From: Bacillota bacterium
GTDB taxonomy: Bacteria; Bacillota; Clostridia; Christensenellales; CAG-138
DNA: 64,000 bases
Direction: 5' to 3'
Assembly (NCBI GenBank): GCA_023390655.1
Contig: JAEWCL010000021.1
Location: forward strand, 1-64,000
Both the position numbers and the translations under genes were made by a program. Under the pieces are notes generated by a model. It searched no databases. It was given only the letters and a program-made list of their open reading frames with translations, and was not told the origin of the DNA. Below, in pieces: positions 17,093-26,008 of the stretch (position 1 is the first letter of the stretch; the number at the start of each line of letters is the position of its first letter).

Positions 17093-18364
17093 ATGCAATT
17101 CATAGACCGCACAAAGATCGTTATCAAATCCGGCGACGGCGGCGACGGCTGCGCCGCATTCCACCGCGAAAAATACGTGGCGCAGGGCGGGCCTTCGGGC
17201 GGCGACGGCGGGCGCGGCGGGGACATCATATTCGTTGCGGACGCGGGGCTGACGACGCTGATCGATTTTAAATTCAAGCGCCATTTCCGTGCGGAGCGCG
17301 GGGAGAACGGCAAGGCGGAGCTTTCCCGCGGGAAGGACGGCGAGCACCTCGTCATCAAGGTGCCGGTGGGCACGGTGGTGCGGGATGTGGAAACGGGCGC
17401 TGTGATCGCGGACATGAACCAGCCCGGAAAAACAAAGACACTTCTCTCCGGCGGACGCGGCGGCAAGGGCAACGCAAGGTTCGCGACGCCGACGCGGCAG
17501 ACGCCAAGGTTCGCCTCCCCTGGGGCAAAGACGGTGGAGCGCGAGGTGGAGCTGGAGCTGAAGACTATTGCGGATGTGGGGCTCATTGGTCTTCCCAATG
17601 TGGGCAAGTCCACGCTGCTTTCGGTGTTGACGGCGGCGCGGCCCAAGATCGCAAACTATCATTTTACGACGCTGACTCCGAACCTCGGAGTGGTGCAGCG
17701 GTATGAAAAGAGCTTTGTGCTTGCGGACATCCCAGGGCTTATTGAAGGCGCATCCGATGGCGTGGGCCTGGGGCATGATTTTCTGCGGCATATCGAGCGT
17801 ACGCGCATGCTCATCCACGTGGTGGACGTCAGCGGCAGCGAAGGGCGCGACCCGGTGGAGGATTATGTGAGCATCCGTGCGGAGCTCGCGGCATACAGCG
17901 ATAAGCTGATGGCACTGCCCCAGATCGTCGCGGCAAACAAAATGGATATTACAGGCGCTGAAGAAGGCCTTGAACTGCTCAAGGAGTATCTGGAGCCGCT
18001 GGAGGTAGCCGTCTATCCTATCTCCGCGGCGGCGCACCAGGGGCTTGAACCGCTGCTGGACGCTGCGGTGCGCATGCTCAACTCCCTCCCTCCTGTTCTT
18101 GAGTTTGAAGAGGAGGAGCTGGAATTAAAGCCGCAGTATGAGCCAGGCTTTGCGGTAGCGCGTGAGGATGACGGCGCGTTTGTGGTGAGCGGCGGGGATG
18201 TGCAGAAAATCCTCGACACCACCGACCCGAACGATGAAACCTCCATGCGCCGCTTCCAGCTGCTGCTCCAGAAGAGCGGCATTGTGGCAGCGCTCAAGGA
18301 GGCGGGCGCCACGGACGGCAACACGGTACGGCTGGGCGAATGGGAATTTGATTTTATTTCGTAG
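17093..18364 (+). CDS. obgE: Obg family GTPase
   Basis: 423 residues from ATG 17093, preceded by AAGAGG and giving the family start MQFIDRTKIVIKSGDGG; upstream in-frame codons lie in the palindromic leader. Essential GTPase in 50S assembly and stress/sporulation signalling. Glycine-rich Obg fold (1-158) with GGPSGGDGGRGGD; G domain with GLPNVGKST, switch YHFTTLTPNLG, DIPGLIEGAS and NKMD; C-terminal OCT domain with DDGAFVVSGGDVQKI. The usual rplU-rpmA neighbours are missing. It is separated from nth by about 155 bases of repeats, so it may have its own promoter. Confidence 0.96.
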   Translation: MQFIDRTKIVIKSGDGGDGCAAFHREKYVAQGGPSGGDGGRGGDIIFVADAGLTTLIDFKFKRHFRAERGENGKAELSRGKDGEHLVIKVPVGTVVRDVETGAVIADMNQPGKTKTLLSGGRGGKGNARFATPTRQTPRFASPGAKTVEREVELELKTIADVGLIGLPNVGKSTLLSVLTAARPKIANYHFTTLTPNLGVVQRYEKSFVLADIPGLIEGASDGVGLGHDFLRHIERTRMLIHVVDVSGSEGRDPVEDYVSIRAELAAYSDKLMALPQIVAANKMDITGAEEGLELLKEYLEPLEVAVYPISAAAHQGLEPLLDAAVRMLNSLPPVLEFEEEELELKPQYEPGFAVAREDDGAFVVSGGDVQKILDTTDPNDETSMRRFQLLLQKSGIVAALKEAGATDGNTVRLGEWEFDFIS

Positions 18365-18408
18365 AACCGAATTGTATCCGGGTTAGAAGAAGAACTAGAG
18401 TGAAAGCA

Positions 18409-18440
18409 GGGGGCAACACGGATTGTGTTGCCCCCTGTTG
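18409..18440 (+). terminator. Terminator after obgE
   Basis: GGGGGCAACAC (18409-18419), loop GGATT, GTGTTGCCCCC (18425-18435), then TGTTGT. An 11-bp stem that closes the long plus-strand run. Its stem sequence is like the one at 20904-20940 (GGCAACAC/GTGTTGCC). Confidence 0.65.
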
Positions 18441-18569
18441 TCGATCTTACTCGCGCCTATTGCAAAGAAGATTGCGAAAGCTCGTTTTGATCCGGTCGCG
18501 CGGTGTTTTGCCTGCATCCGCCCGTTTTGGAGTAGCTTTGCATGAATAGACGCGTTCCGGCCTTATGGG

Positions 18570-20729
18570 CTAATCGCGCCGCGATTTCAAGCCCTTGCCA
18601 CGTTTTGCAAACACAATAGCAGCAGCGGCAAGCAGCAGCCCTGCAGTCCCCAGCGACGGTGCGCCGCCTGTTTTGGGCGGGGCAATCACAATGTCATCCG
18701 GCACGCTGATTCCACGCACCAGCACAAAGGGTGACAGGCTGTTTACCTGTATCACTGCATACCCTTGGGCGCTGATCGTAGCAGGGTGCTTTTCTACTCC
18801 ACCTGCTGTAACGTGCAGCACTTCAACATGCTGCCCTGCATACTCCCTCCCGGCAAACAAGGAAACAGTCAGTGGTCCATCGGGCGTGGGGGAAATGGAA
18901 ATATCATAGGCCAACATCAGAAGCCCGGAAGCCTTCGCATTTCGGATTGCCGTTTGCGCTTCCCCTTTGCCGCTGTCATTTTCCATATTCCGCACGGTCA
19001 GAACTGCTCCGGATCGTATATTAACACCCTGCACCAACGTGCGCGTGGCTTCATCCGCCAAAGAACGCATTAGCGGGGTGGGTGAACCACTCGATCCGCC
19101 GCCGGATACTGGAGCATCGGACGCATAACCGGCAGTAAAACGCAGGTTATTGTTCAAAGCGGAAAACTCTGTTCCCGCCGCATAAAACTGCCCGCCGTTC
19201 CACCATCCTAATGCGTTTCCCGCCTGTACAGTTCCAGTATACACAAAGCCATTTTCTGCTACTACGGCGGGAAGTGTCAGTGTTCCGGCATACACCACGG
19301 TGGCTTCCGCCAGGGACGTGCCTGTGCCCAAGCTTCCGTCTGCTCCCATGGAGAACACAACCGTTTTGAGCGCACTCGCCTGCAGTATATCGTCGTCTAC
19401 CGCCAGCACCGGACGAAATGCGTATTCCGTACTTTTTTCCGCCACTACCCGGCCATCCGGCAAGCTGCCGCCGCGGGCCGTGGCTGTTGTCCCCTCCGTA
19501 TCCTGGCACCAGAAGCTATCAGTACCGCCGCCAAGCGCAAGGCCATTTTTTTTGAGCAATTGATCCCACTCATTTAGAAACGTCTCTGTTACATTCCCGC
19601 CTGAAGGAGCTCGCAATTGATATGGAACATTCCATGAAGTTACACGCTTTCCCACAATCAAATCAGCCGCGTCGAGGTCGCCCCAGGAAACTCCCGTGGT
19701 CACTGCTTGGCCGGACACAAATAAACTGGTGGGAGATGCAGGCCAAACCTTTGTACCTCCCGCGTCCCGTGTATATGCATCAACTGTCCCCGCATAGACG
19801 AAAGGAACCCACCGCAGGTTGTCCGGCAGACCGGCAGCTTGCGTGCCCGGAATGCCCTGATTGCCCAGATCAAAGTAATATGTCCCGCCGGGGGTCAGGG
19901 AGAACCGTTCCGCCACCTGCCTTTGTCCACTGCTTACATAATTCCCGGCAAGATCCCCTGCCGCACCGCCGCCAATGGTGCAGTTGGACAGGTTCTTCAC
20001 CGTGCGCTCGTGAAGGCCGTTCCCGGTACCGTCCGGGTTGTTCAAAAGCAGCACTGCTCCATCGTCCATCGTCAGCGTTTTGGCGCCCAGCGCATTCCCG
20101 TCCTGCGTTCCTTGCGTAGTTACCGTGCAGTTTCCGGTAATGCGCACGGCCGGTTTCTCATCAAACGTATCCTCCCATAGTTCCCCAAAATCTTCCCCTG
20201 TGCCAATGCCGTTTGCCTCTAGTCCTCCGCCAATGGCGGTTAGGCTGGAGGGTGTGGCATCGTAAGCTTCAATGGTCAGAGTGCCTCTATTAATATTAAT
20301 ACCCGCATGACTTTCGCTTTTAAGCCGGTTTGTTTCAATTAATTTGAGTGTGGCTGTACTTCCATCCATAAAATCCAGCGCTGCGTGGGCTGTTTTTATG
20401 TTTACAGATTCCAATATAATCGTTCCATAAAATGCGGAGCCCCAGCCGCCCTGCGGCCGAACAGAAAATGTTTTCTCGCTTCCGTTTCCTTTGAGATGAA
20501 AGGTTTTTTCTGATCCTATGACAGATGTCAAAAACAGCTTTCCTCCCGTATATTGCCATCCGTCTCCGGAGGTTACGGTTACGCCCACCTCTGAAAGATC
20601 AATTTGTATTTCTCCCGCCGCATGCGCCTGCTGTGGCAGCAGCGTGACAAGTGCAGTAAAAAGAACCGCGGTCACCAAAGCCGCGATAAGCTTTCTTATA
20701 CCCCGTGTTCTCCGCACCGTTGATTGCAT
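18570..20729 (-). CDS. Secreted surface protein with PPKTG wall-sorting signal
   Basis: 719 residues from ATG 20729, which has AGGAGGGCAACCA upstream; earlier in-frame codons lack a ribosome site. Signal peptide: basic MQSTVRRTRGIRK, a hydrophobic core of about 20 residues, cleavage near AHAAG. Residues 35-290 are beta-rich with repeated short strands (TIILESVNIKT, GTLTIEAYD, CTIGGGAAG), as in carbohydrate-binding or beta-helix surface proteins. The C-terminus has PPKTG at 684-688, a hydrophobic stretch, then basic KRGKGLKSRRD, which is the layout of a sortase substrate. PPKTG and SPKTG are the motifs reported for the class B sortase of Clostridioides difficile, and two SrtB-like genes lie about 8-10 kb away. 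The ligand is unknown. Confidence 0.75.
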   Translation of the reverse strand: MQSTVRRTRGIRKLIAALVTAVLFTALVTLLPQQAHAAGEIQIDLSEVGVTVTSGDGWQYTGGKLFLTSVIGSEKTFHLKGNGSEKTFSVRPQGGWGSAFYGTIILESVNIKTAHAALDFMDGSTATLKLIETNRLKSESHAGININRGTLTIEAYDATPSSLTAIGGGLEANGIGTGEDFGELWEDTFDEKPAVRITGNCTVTTQGTQDGNALGAKTLTMDDGAVLLLNNPDGTGNGLHERTVKNLSNCTIGGGAAGDLAGNYVSSGQRQVAERFSLTPGGTYYFDLGNQGIPGTQAAGLPDNLRWVPFVYAGTVDAYTRDAGGTKVWPASPTSLFVSGQAVTTGVSWGDLDAADLIVGKRVTSWNVPYQLRAPSGGNVTETFLNEWDQLLKKNGLALGGGTDSFWCQDTEGTTATARGGSLPDGRVVAEKSTEYAFRPVLAVDDDILQASALKTVVFSMGADGSLGTGTSLAEATVVYAGTLTLPAVVAENGFVYTGTVQAGNALGWWNGGQFYAAGTEFSALNNNLRFTAGYASDAPVSGGGSSGSPTPLMRSLADEATRTLVQGVNIRSGAVLTVRNMENDSGKGEAQTAIRNAKASGLLMLAYDISISPTPDGPLTVSLFAGREYAGQHVEVLHVTAGGVEKHPATISAQGYAVIQVNSLSPFVLVRGISVPDDIVIAPPKTGGAPSLGTAGLLLAAAAIVFAKRGKGLKSRRD

Positions 20730-20903
20730 TGGTTGCCCTCCTGTGTACGTAGTTGGTAAACCGCCCATGTTCTTTAAGTATAACAGCTAGAAATATTTGC
20801 TTGCAACATTTCAAGGTAAACGATAGTGCCACAGGCAGCTGGAGGCAGTTTATCAAGCCATGTAATCCATTATTAGGAAAGAACACAGCTGCTCGGGTAT
20901 AAC

Positions 20904-20940
20904 AAAAAGGAGGCAACACAAGGTGTGTTGCCTCCTTTTT
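20904..20940 (-). terminator. Terminator of the collagen-like gene
   Basis: AAAAAGGAGGCAACACA (20904-20920), loop AGG, TGTGTTGCCTCCTTTTT (20924-20940): a perfect 17-bp stem whose outer pairs are A/T, so it can act both ways. It lies just after the minus-strand gene ending at 20962. Confidence 0.8.
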
Positions 20941-20961
20941 GATGCTTATGGCAAAGCGGTG

Positions 20962-21996
20962 TTACGGAAGCTCGTTTCTAATCCATACCGTTGCGTCCCG
21001 GGCGCCCCTGCGTGCGGCAAGTGAATCGCGCACCACATACCGGATCGGCGGCGTGGGGAGGAACACAGGGCTGTTGCCCGCGCCGTCCGTCAATACGAGG
21101 ATGCCAAACTCACTAATGGTGACCGTCCCGCTCGCGGAGGTGGTCAGCGCTGTTGCAATGGCAACCTCCTGTCCTACGGGGCAGATTGCCTGAATGCCCA
21201 AAATCAGGTCCGTATCGCAGCCTGCGGGCAGCGGTGAGGGCGGCGTCAGATACGTGATGGCAGGATTGTAGACCACGTTTCCCAGATAGAATGCGACGAT
21301 CTTGCTCAAATTGACATACAGGTACTGGCCGGTACCGTCCAGCACCAGAAGCCCCGGCCCGGATGCGGCGGGCGCGGTATATACCTCCTGGGCGATGCCG
21401 GAGAAGGTGGCGAGCTGCTCTGCAAAGATCGTCATGGTGACGCCGGGATACAGGACGATGACCTGTTCCAACAGGTTCGCAAGCTGCGCGATGGAAAGGC
21501 AATAAGAGGAGTCCTGCAGGGTTCCAGCAGGACCGGTATCGCCCGTGGGGCCGGTAGGCCCAGCAGGACCCGTTGGCCCGGTAGGACCTGCCGGGCCCTG
21601 TGCGGCACCCTGCGTAACGCGCATGGCGGCAGTTTCTGCAAGCTGAGAATAAAAGATTGGCGCCGTCCCGGCATTGCGCAGGGACACCGTAACGGGCGGG
21701 GACAGCACCTCGATCACGCCGATGCCGCTGACCTGCCCGTTTTTGAGCGGGGAGGTTCCCGCAAGCGCATCCCCTTGGGAAGAAAGCAGCGTAAATGCCG
21801 TGCCCGGGGAGAGCGTCGTCTGCGTGGAGACCCACCAGTCAAAGGAATACTGGCCGGGTTCCAGGATGGTAAACTCGCCTGTTATGGTACTGTATGTAAT
21901 GGCAGTACCAAACGAATATATGATGCTTTCGAACAGGACGTTTGCGGCTCCCGGAACGGACCCCGCTGTTGATTTAGTTACGTAAAGTGTGCTCAT
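20962..21996 (-). CDS. Collagen-like protein, probable spore-surface (exosporium-like) protein
   Basis: 344 residues from ATG 21996; a GTG at 22005 is the alternative. About 130 N-terminal residues form a beta-rich domain (GEFTILEPGQYSFDWWVST) similar in pattern to the TNF-like C-terminal domain of BclA-type exosporium proteins. Then about eight Gly-X-Y triplets at 134-158 (GPAGPTGPTGPAGPTGPTG), and a 185-residue C-terminal domain containing CLSIAQLANLLEQVI and GTGQYLYVNLSKIVAFYLG. There is no signal peptide, as is usual for mother-cell-made spore-surface proteins. The domain order (TNF-like before collagen) is the reverse of BclA. Location on the spore is inferred, not shown. Confidence 0.7.
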   Translation of the reverse strand: MSTLYVTKSTAGSVPGAANVLFESIIYSFGTAITYSTITGEFTILEPGQYSFDWWVSTQTTLSPGTAFTLLSSQGDALAGTSPLKNGQVSGIGVIEVLSPPVTVSLRNAGTAPIFYSQLAETAAMRVTQGAAQGPAGPTGPTGPAGPTGPTGDTGPAGTLQDSSYCLSIAQLANLLEQVIVLYPGVTMTIFAEQLATFSGIAQEVYTAPAASGPGLLVLDGTGQYLYVNLSKIVAFYLGNVVYNPAITYLTPPSPLPAGCDTDLILGIQAICPVGQEVAIATALTTSASGTVTISEFGILVLTDGAGNSPVFLPTPPIRYVVRDSLAARRGARDATVWIRNELP

Positions 21997-22145
21997 GGCT
22001 ACCACCCGTCATCTTGCCCGGTATGCGGGCATGTTGTTCTTCTTTGCAGTATATGAAAACGGAAGGGCTTCTGTTACAGGATGTATTTGTGTCACATTCC
22101 TCTTTTTGATAGGATGGAAGAAAAGCGCATGAAAGGAGAACGGAT

Positions 22146-22520
22146 ATGCCGTTTGGTAACGCGGTTCAATCCTATTTTTCTTCTCTGGACAAACGGGAGC
22201 TTTCCGGCGTTGCGGCACTGTTTGATGACGACGCGCAGACCACCGTCATTATGCCCGGCGGCGCGCTTGTTGTAGGGTATCCCGCCATTATGGACCTGCA
22301 TCGGGAGTGGTTTCTAGACCCGGACTGGTCTATGGAGCATGAGTTGGTCAGCATGCGGGAGATGGGCGCGCTGGGGCTGGTGCTCGCGAAGGTACGCTAT
22401 CATGATCTCAACGAGCGTGGCGAACCGTATACAATCTCCTACTATCTCCACCTGACCTTTTGCTGCAGGGACGGGCAGTGGAAAGTGGTGCATGACCAGA
22501 ACACGCTGCTTGCGCAGTAA
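22146..22520 (+). CDS. NTF2/SnoaL-like domain protein
   Basis: 124 residues. A cone-shaped alpha+beta fold is suggested by an N-terminal helix (GNAVQSYFSSLDKRELSGVAALF), the D-x-A-x-x-T strand DDDAQTTVIMPGG, and the closing YYLHLTFCCRDGQWKVVHDQNT, the usual end of SnoaL/ketosteroid-isomerase-like proteins. Members include isomerases, small-molecule binders and Cif-like proteins, and no catalytic set can be assigned. Start ATG with GAAAGGAGAACGGAT. It has its own terminator, so it is probably monocistronic. Confidence 0.65.
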   Translation: MPFGNAVQSYFSSLDKRELSGVAALFDDDAQTTVIMPGGALVVGYPAIMDLHREWFLDPDWSMEHELVSMREMGALGLVLAKVRYHDLNERGEPYTISYYLHLTFCCRDGQWKVVHDQNTLLAQ

Positions 22521-22550
22521 TCCACATATAGAAGAAGCAAAAAGAACAGA

Positions 22551-22578
22551 AGCCTGCGGGTTTACCGCAGGCTTTTTT
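22551..22578 (+). terminator. Intrinsic terminator
   Basis: AGCCTGCGG (22551-22559), loop GTTTA, CCGCAGGCT, then a run of six T. Ends the NTF2-like transcript before the spoIIA promoter. Confidence 0.85.
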
Positions 22579-22745
22579 GCACCTCTAAAAAAACAGTGCC
22601 TTCCCTCCCTTTTCCATGTATAAAACGTTCCTTTGGCGGGCATACTGCAAACGGGGGAGTCCGATCTTTATTTTTGCCTTTCCGGCCGCAAGCTGCGTTT
22701 TCGACAAAGAGAGTGGAGTTCCCACAAAAGCACCGTTCATTTTAC

Positions 22746-22773
22746 AAAGGAGCGGCAGCAGTCCAAAGAGAAT
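22746..22773 (+). promoter_or_regulatory. Sigma-H-type promoter of the spoIIA operon
   Basis: -35 AAAGGAGCG (22746-22754) fits RNAGGAWWW in its invariant AGGA but not in the last three positions. After a 12-base spacer, -10 AGAGAAT (22767-22773) fits RNNGAAT fully. The position, about 60 bases before spoIIAA, is where Bacillus and clostridial spoIIA operons carry their sigma-H promoter. Spo0A boxes were not identified. Confidence 0.55.
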
Positions 22774-22835
22774 ACAACACAGGTACGCAAAGAGGGATGT
22801 TCCGGGTGCAAAAGCCCGGAGGAGGAGGGGAGAAC

Positions 22836-23141
22836 ATGGAACTTGACGCAACCCGGAAGGGGCAGCGGGTCAAGGTGCGTTTGTCGGGCGAGCTCGATCA
22901 CCACAGCGCGGAAGGTGTGCGTGAAGCGCTCGATGCGATGATTGCAGACCACACGGTAAAGGAACTCATATTGGATCTTTCCGGCGTGAGCTTTATGGAC
23001 AGCTCGGGCCTGGGCGTGGTGCTTGGCCGTTACCGGGCGCTCAATGCGCGCGGCGGCCGGCTGCTGCTTGCAGGCGTGCCGGCAAATATCGACCGGATCT
23101 TCCGGCTATCCGGCCTGTATGCGGTAGTGGAACGGGCATAA
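22836..23141 (+). CDS. spoIIAA: Anti-sigma-F factor antagonist
   Basis: 101 residues from ATG 22836 with GGAGGAGGGGAGAAC directly upstream. STAS-domain protein; when dephosphorylated in the forespore it binds SpoIIAB and frees sigma F. LDLSGVSFMDSSGLGVVLGR contains the phosphorylatable serine in the D-S-S-G motif. Full family length. First gene of spoIIAA-spoIIAB-sigF. The in-frame extension upstream overlaps the sigma-H-type promoter and is not coding. Confidence 0.95.
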   Translation: MELDATRKGQRVKVRLSGELDHHSAEGVREALDAMIADHTVKELILDLSGVSFMDSSGLGVVLGRYRALNARGGRLLLAGVPANIDRIFRLSGLYAVVERA

Positions 23142-23277
23142 CACGATTCTCAAAAAAACGCGGGCCAATCGTTGTCCACGGCTGAGGAAGCATAGTATCT
23201 GCCGATCCGCTTAATGCAATGGAGGAAACGCGGATTCGCATTACGGCCAGCAAGAGGGGAAAAAGAGGGGTATGGAC

Positions 23278-23712
23278 ATGCATGACAATCAGATGCGGCT
23301 GGAGTTTTTGAGCCTTTCCCAGAACGAGGCGTTTGCGCGCTCGGTAGCGGGCGCATTCATTACGCCGTTGAACCCGACTATTGAAGAATTGACGGATGTG
23401 CGCACCGCGATTTCCGAGGCGGTCACGAACGCCATCATCCACGGCTATGCGAATACCACCGGCGAGGTGGTGCTCGAGGGCCGTATTGAAGCGGACACAT
23501 GTACCCTTATTGTACGTGACCGCGGCGTTGGCATACCGGATGTGGAACTGGCACGGCAGCCGTTTTATACCACACACCCGGAGCTGGAGCGCTCCGGCAT
23601 GGGCTTTACGCTGATGGAGACGTTCATGGACGAGGTGACGGTCAACTCCCGCGTGAACGGCGGCACCGAGGTCGTAATGAAAAAAACATTCAAGAGGCAG
23701 GCGACGCAATGA
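23278..23712 (+). CDS. spoIIAB: Anti-sigma-F factor, serine kinase
   Basis: 144 residues. GHKL kinase that holds sigma F and phosphorylates SpoIIAA. N-box ISEAVTNAIIHGY, G1 box RDRGVGIPD and G2 SGMGFTLM are all present. I chose ATG 23278 (seven bases after GAGGGG) over 23272, which nearly touches the ribosome site; both are in frame. An unusual gap of about 135 bases separates it from spoIIAA, where these genes normally overlap or nearly touch. Its end overlaps sigF by 4 bases (ATGA). Confidence 0.95.
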   Translation: MHDNQMRLEFLSLSQNEAFARSVAGAFITPLNPTIEELTDVRTAISEAVTNAIIHGYANTTGEVVLEGRIEADTCTLIVRDRGVGIPDVELARQPFYTTHPELERSGMGFTLMETFMDEVTVNSRVNGGTEVVMKKTFKRQATQ

Positions 23713-24446
23713 TGGACGCTGCGCCGCTGCCCCATGAAGAGGTGCTTCCGCTCATACGCAGCGCGCAGAGCGGGGACGGCATGGCGATGGAGGAGCTGGT
23801 ACGGCACAACGCAGCGCTTGTCAAATCCATCGTAAAAAAATACCTCGGCAGGGGAATTGAATTTGATGATCTGTTCCAGATCGGCTGTCTGGGACTGGTC
23901 AAGGCCATCCAAAACTACGATGAGTCGTTTAACGTGCGGTTTTCCACCTATGCCGTGCCGATGATCGCGGGAGAGATCAAGCGCTTTTTAAGGGACGACG
24001 GCATGATCAAGGTCAGCCGCTCCATTAAGGAGTTGGCGACGCGCGTCGCCGCTGCGCAGGAGCGCCTGCGGCGGACACTTGGCAGCGACCCCGGCATCCA
24101 GGAGATTGCCCGGGAGGTGGAGGCGGAGCCGGAGGATATCGCAGCGGCCTTGGAGGCCGTAAGGCCGCATGTCTCGCTGTATGAGCATGTGTATGACGAT
24201 GGCTCGGAAGCCACGCTGATGGACCGTATGCAGCAGGAGGGAGCGGAGGATGCCTTTGTGGTGGACCGCATCCTGCTCAAAGAATTGCTGGGCCAATTGG
24301 AGGCGCGGGAAAGGCAGCTGATTGTGCTGCGGTATTTTCAGGATAAGACGCAATCTGAAATCGCGCAGCTGATGGGCGTTTCCCAGGTGCAGATTTCGCG
24401 CCTGGAAAACCGCATTATCAGCAAGCTGCGCGATGCGGCGAAATAA
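23709..24446 (+). CDS. sigF: RNA polymerase sporulation sigma factor F
   Basis: 245 residues. First forespore-specific sigma factor. Region 2 has FDDLFQIGCLGLVKAIQNYD and VRFSTYAVPMIAGEIKRFLRDDG; region 3 has RSIKELATRVAAAQERLRR; region 4 ends with the helix-turn-helix KTQSEIAQLMGVSQVQISRLE. Order and linkage identify it as sigma F and not G. The start overlaps spoIIAB by 4 bases, coupling the three products. The organism is therefore equipped to form endospores. Confidence 0.96.
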   Translation: MMDAAPLPHEEVLPLIRSAQSGDGMAMEELVRHNAALVKSIVKKYLGRGIEFDDLFQIGCLGLVKAIQNYDESFNVRFSTYAVPMIAGEIKRFLRDDGMIKVSRSIKELATRVAAAQERLRRTLGSDPGIQEIAREVEAEPEDIAAALEAVRPHVSLYEHVYDDGSEATLMDRMQQEGAEDAFVVDRILLKELLGQLEARERQLIVLRYFQDKTQSEIAQLMGVSQVQISRLENRIISKLRDAAK

Positions 24447-24464
24447 AGAATACGGGCATAAATA

Positions 24465-24489
24465 AAAAGGAGCGGGATTCGCTCCTTTT
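24465..24489. terminator. Bidirectional terminator sigF / MFS gene
   Basis: AAAAGGAGCG (24465-24474), loop GGATT, CGCTCCTTTT (24480-24489). It sits between convergent sigF and the MFS exporter. Confidence 0.75.
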
Positions 24490-24512
24490 CGGGTTTTGGG
24501 ATGCAGTAAGGC

Positions 24513-25793
24513 TTAAATGGAGGCAGCAGAATCCTTTTGTGCTTTCTCCTGCACCTCCGGCACAAAGAACAGCAGCGCCGCGCCGATGAAGAAGGTGATG
24601 GCAACGGGGATAACGCCGTCGTTGATGCGGCCGGTTGCGGAAACCACAACGCCCATCAGCGCCGTGCCCATCACGCTTTCAAACTTCCCGAAGATGTTGT
24701 AGAGCCCAAAGAATTCGCCCGCGCGGTGCCGGTCCGGGATCAGCTTGCCGAAGTAGGAGCGTGAAAGCGCCTGGATGCCGCCCTGCGCGGTGCCGACAAG
24801 CCCTGCAAGCAGGAAAAACTGCCACGCCTCTGCCATCACAAAGCCAACGACGCACACAAGCAGGTAGGTTACGATTCCTAAGTACAGCACCCGCTTAGCG
24901 GAAAACCGCTCGCACAGCTTGCCGTAGAGAATGGAGCACGGGAAAGCGACCACCTGGGTCAGCAGCAGGCCCAATATGATGCTGGTGGCGTCAAGGCCAA
25001 GGGCGGAAGCGTACGTGGAGGCCATTTTGATGATGGTGCCCACGCCGTCGATGTAGAAAAAGTATGCGAGCAGGAAAAGGAACAGGTGCTTGTGCCTGCG
25101 CACATCCCGCAGCGTGCCGCCGAGGCGCTTGAGGCTGTTCAAGAGCATGTTGGGTTCCGGCTCGATTGCGGTGACCTGCCGCACATTGCGGAAGAACGGG
25201 ATGGTGAACACCGCCCACCAAAGCGCCGTGATCAGGCAGGAAATGCGCATTGCCATAAGCTCATTTACGCCAAAGGAGGGGCCCGCCATGATCAGCCCGA
25301 TGCTCACAAGAAACGGAATGGTGCTGCCACCGATGTACCCGAGGCCGAAGCCCCAAGCGCTGACCTTATCCATCCGATCGGGCGTAGTGACGTCCACAAG
25401 GAAGGCGTCATAAAACACGTTTGCGCCGGAAAAGCCGAAGTTTGTAATGCCGTAGAGGATCAAAAGCCCGATGTAAGCATTGGTTACCGGAATCAGGCCC
25501 GTAGAGAGTACGCCGATTGCGAAGAAGGCTGCAAACAGGCGCATACGGAGCGTACGGTAATCCGCGATGGAGCCAAGGATTGGCGCAAGGACAGCTACGG
25601 CAAGTCCGGTGAGGGAGCTTGCATACCCCCAGTTGGCGGTGTGGGCTACGGCGGAGATGCCCGCGTTTTCCGCCATGGCGCTGGCAAACAGCGGGAGCAC
25701 GGCGGCGACGAGTATGGAATAGGCGGAGTTTGCCCAATCATAGAGCATCCATGCGGTCTCCTGCCTGGTAAACCGCGTTTGCTTTGTTTGCAT
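24513..25793 (-). CDS. MFS transporter of the UMF1/Atg22-like group
   Basis: 426 residues, about 12 membrane helices. The N-terminus ETAWMLYDWANSAYSILV is the diagnostic W-x-L-Y-D-W-A-N-S-A-Y block of the UMF1 (Atg22-like) family, and AGLVGTAQGGIQALSRSYFG around helix 9-10 is also typical. Eukaryotic Atg22 exports vacuolar amino acids; substrates of bacterial members are mostly unknown, so efflux of small metabolites is only a suggestion. The start ATG has GAGGG nine bases upstream. Single gene, convergent with sigF. Confidence 0.85.
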   Translation of the reverse strand: MQTKQTRFTRQETAWMLYDWANSAYSILVAAVLPLFASAMAENAGISAVAHTANWGYASSLTGLAVAVLAPILGSIADYRTLRMRLFAAFFAIGVLSTGLIPVTNAYIGLLILYGITNFGFSGANVFYDAFLVDVTTPDRMDKVSAWGFGLGYIGGSTIPFLVSIGLIMAGPSFGVNELMAMRISCLITALWWAVFTIPFFRNVRQVTAIEPEPNMLLNSLKRLGGTLRDVRRHKHLFLFLLAYFFYIDGVGTIIKMASTYASALGLDATSIILGLLLTQVVAFPCSILYGKLCERFSAKRVLYLGIVTYLLVCVVGFVMAEAWQFFLLAGLVGTAQGGIQALSRSYFGKLIPDRHRAGEFFGLYNIFGKFESVMGTALMGVVVSATGRINDGVIPVAITFFIGAALLFFVPEVQEKAQKDSAASI

Positions 25794-26002
25794 TGGGAAG
25801 CCCTCATTTCTTTCATAAAGATATGGACCTTGGTCTTATTATAAAAAATATATGGCAGGATGTATACGAAAATGAGACAAGTACGGTAAAATCATGCATA
25901 CAATTGTGTAAAGCCTGCGTCATCTATATAAGAAAACCCGTATCGCGGCGGCAAAAAGCGGCAAAGGGATGCAAATGGGGCGTTTACGGGCGGGAACTAT
26001 GC

Positions 26003-26008
26003 TATAAT
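26003..26008 (+). promoter_or_regulatory. Extended -10 box ahead of the VOC gene
   Basis: TGC-TATAAT at 26000-26008, about 65 bases before the ATG. No good -35 at 17 bases is visible, which an extended -10 can tolerate. The rest of the 280-base gap 25794-26073 shows nothing else I can name. Confidence 0.4.
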
